A DNA stretch of 64,000 nucleotides from Dyella thiooxydans. Its GTDB lineage: Bacteria; Pseudomonadota; Gammaproteobacteria; Xanthomonadales; Rhodanobacteraceae. Where the stretch lies: the NCBI RefSeq assembly GCF_001641285.1, contig NZ_CP014841.1:372001-436000 (forward strand), in the 5' to 3' direction. This document shows, in pieces, positions 63,379-64,000 of the stretch. Under the pieces are notes generated by a model. The model made no database searches, was not told where the DNA came from, and was given only the letters and a program-made list of their open reading frames with translations. A program made the position numbers and the translations under genes. Within the stretch, counting starts at the first letter, position 1. The number at the start of each line of letters is the position of its first letter.

Positions 63379-64000
63379 ATGACCCGCGTCTCCTTCGATC
63401 CGGACGTCCTGCGCAGCTTCGTGCAGGGCGTGGAACTGGGCAGCTTCGCCAAGGCTGCGGAGCGGCTCAACCGGTCCACCTCGGCGGTCAGCGCGCAGCT
63501 GAAGCGGCTGGAGGAACAGGCGGGGCGACCGTTGCTCCGCAAGGCGGGGCGTGGGATGGCGCTCACCGAGACAGGCGAGGTGATGCTCGGCTATGCGCGG
63601 CGACTGCTGGAGCTCAACGACGAGGCGGCCGCCGCGGTGCGAGGGGTGGAGCTGGAAGGCCGAGTGCGGCTCGGCCTGCAGGAGGATTTCGGCGAGACCC
63701 TGCTGCCCGCGGTGCTGGGTCGCTTTGCGCGCGCTCACCCGAAGCTGCGCATCGAGGCGCGCATCGCGCGCAATGCCGAGCTGCTGCACGGGGTGAACCA
63801 CGGAAAGCTCGACCTGGTGCTGGCCTGGGAGGGCGAGGAGAGCAGCCCGCATGTCGAGCGCATGGCGCGGCTGCCGATGCGCTGGATCGGCTCTGCCGGC
63901 GCGCGCACCCCAAGGCTGCGCCGGCGCGGAGAGGCGCTGCCGCTGGTGGTGCTGGATGCACCCTGCCTGGTTCGGCGTGCCGCCATCGACGCCCTGGACC
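63379..64000 (+). CDS. LysR-family transcriptional regulator, 5' part
   Basis: The first 207 residues are visible and the gene runs off the right edge. The N-terminal winged HTH is VLRSFVQGVELGSFAKAAERLNRSTSAVSAQLKRLEEQAG, followed by a substrate-binding domain (VRLGLQEDFGETLLPAVLGRF). It is divergent from the CMD-DUF4865-tautomerase run, whose promoter it probably controls across the 108-base gap 63271-63378. Confidence 0.95.
   Translation, partial: MTRVSFDPDVLRSFVQGVELGSFAKAAERLNRSTSAVSAQLKRLEEQAGRPLLRKAGRGMALTETGEVMLGYARRLLELNDEAAAAVRGVELEGRVRLGLQEDFGETLLPAVLGRFARAHPKLRIEARIARNAELLHGVNHGKLDLVLAWEGEESSPHVERMARLPMRWIGSAGARTPRLRRRGEALPLVVLDAPCLVRRAAIDALD

Overview
The window is GC-rich chromosomal DNA, and its gene content points to a gammaproteobacterium of the Xanthomonadales, most likely Rhodanobacteraceae (Rhodanobacter/Dyella/Luteibacter type). 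The evidence is the tRNA-dependent core gene gltX, ribosomal protein bTHX, a Zur-MerC pair, a GNAT/nitrilase fusion, DUF4034, DUF6289 and DUF4865 proteins, an Oar-type TonB-receptor leader, and several Xanthomonadales-style intergenic repeat families. No tRNA, rRNA, CRISPR array, intact transposase or replication origin was recognised. The genus assignment is inference.

1-35.7 kb is mostly conventional chromosome. It holds a PAP2 phosphatase fragment with a GDP-mannose-type glycosyltransferase, gltX, a Fur-family Zur regulator next to a MerC membrane protein with a Zur-like box, bTHX, and a divergent histidine-utilisation locus (hutI-CLC-GNAT/nitrilase on minus, hutF on plus). Next come an ABC exporter of the MacB/LolC type with an HlyD adaptor, and a Cpx-like stress locus (CpxP/Spy-like protein divergent from a response regulator and kinase) with an exact CpxR-type box. 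An MFS exporter is followed by a 668-bp inverted-repeat-bounded element carrying a 12-bp tandem array. Then come two tandem nucleotide-pyrophosphatase-like lipoproteins, an Ada-AlkA/Ogt alkylation-repair pair, a barstar-like protein, SoxR with a near-perfect SoxR promoter, an S41 peptidase, a DUF4034 protein and hutU.

35.7-55.7 kb is accessory and patchy. A conspicuously AT-richer island starts directly after hutU and carries three unplaced genes. The first encodes a winged-helix-like region joined to a nucleoside-deoxyribosyltransferase/TIR-like domain and is the best candidate for an undescribed, possibly anti-phage, effector. The island is followed by clusters of two repeat families (GGGGACGTGGCTAATTAA-type and GGGGTCAGGTTCACT/CAGAGTGCACTTT-type). 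Between the repeats sit small secreted peptides (one with four CX3C motifs, one DUF6289), a glutaredoxin, an Imm11-like immunity gene, a pair of near-identical small paralogues 10 kb apart, a TetR/FAD-monooxygenase pair, an MscS-type channel, a PhoD-type phosphatase, a secreted zinc metallopeptidase fused to a ComEA-like HhH domain, and two gene remnants (AraC regulator and TonB receptor).

55.7-64 kb holds a PAS-GGDEF diguanylate cyclase, AHSA1 and VOC proteins, DUF2058, a metal-site-degenerate MBL-fold protein, remnants of an amidohydrolase and a GNAT acetyltransferase, and a LysR-controlled divergent cluster (carboxymuconolactone decarboxylase, DUF4865, tautomerase) that runs off the right edge.

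The window reads as a stable backbone of metabolism and envelope-stress genes with readable regulatory boxes (Zur, CpxR, SoxR, TetR), interrupted by a repeat-rich zone where genes have been gained, duplicated and eroded.
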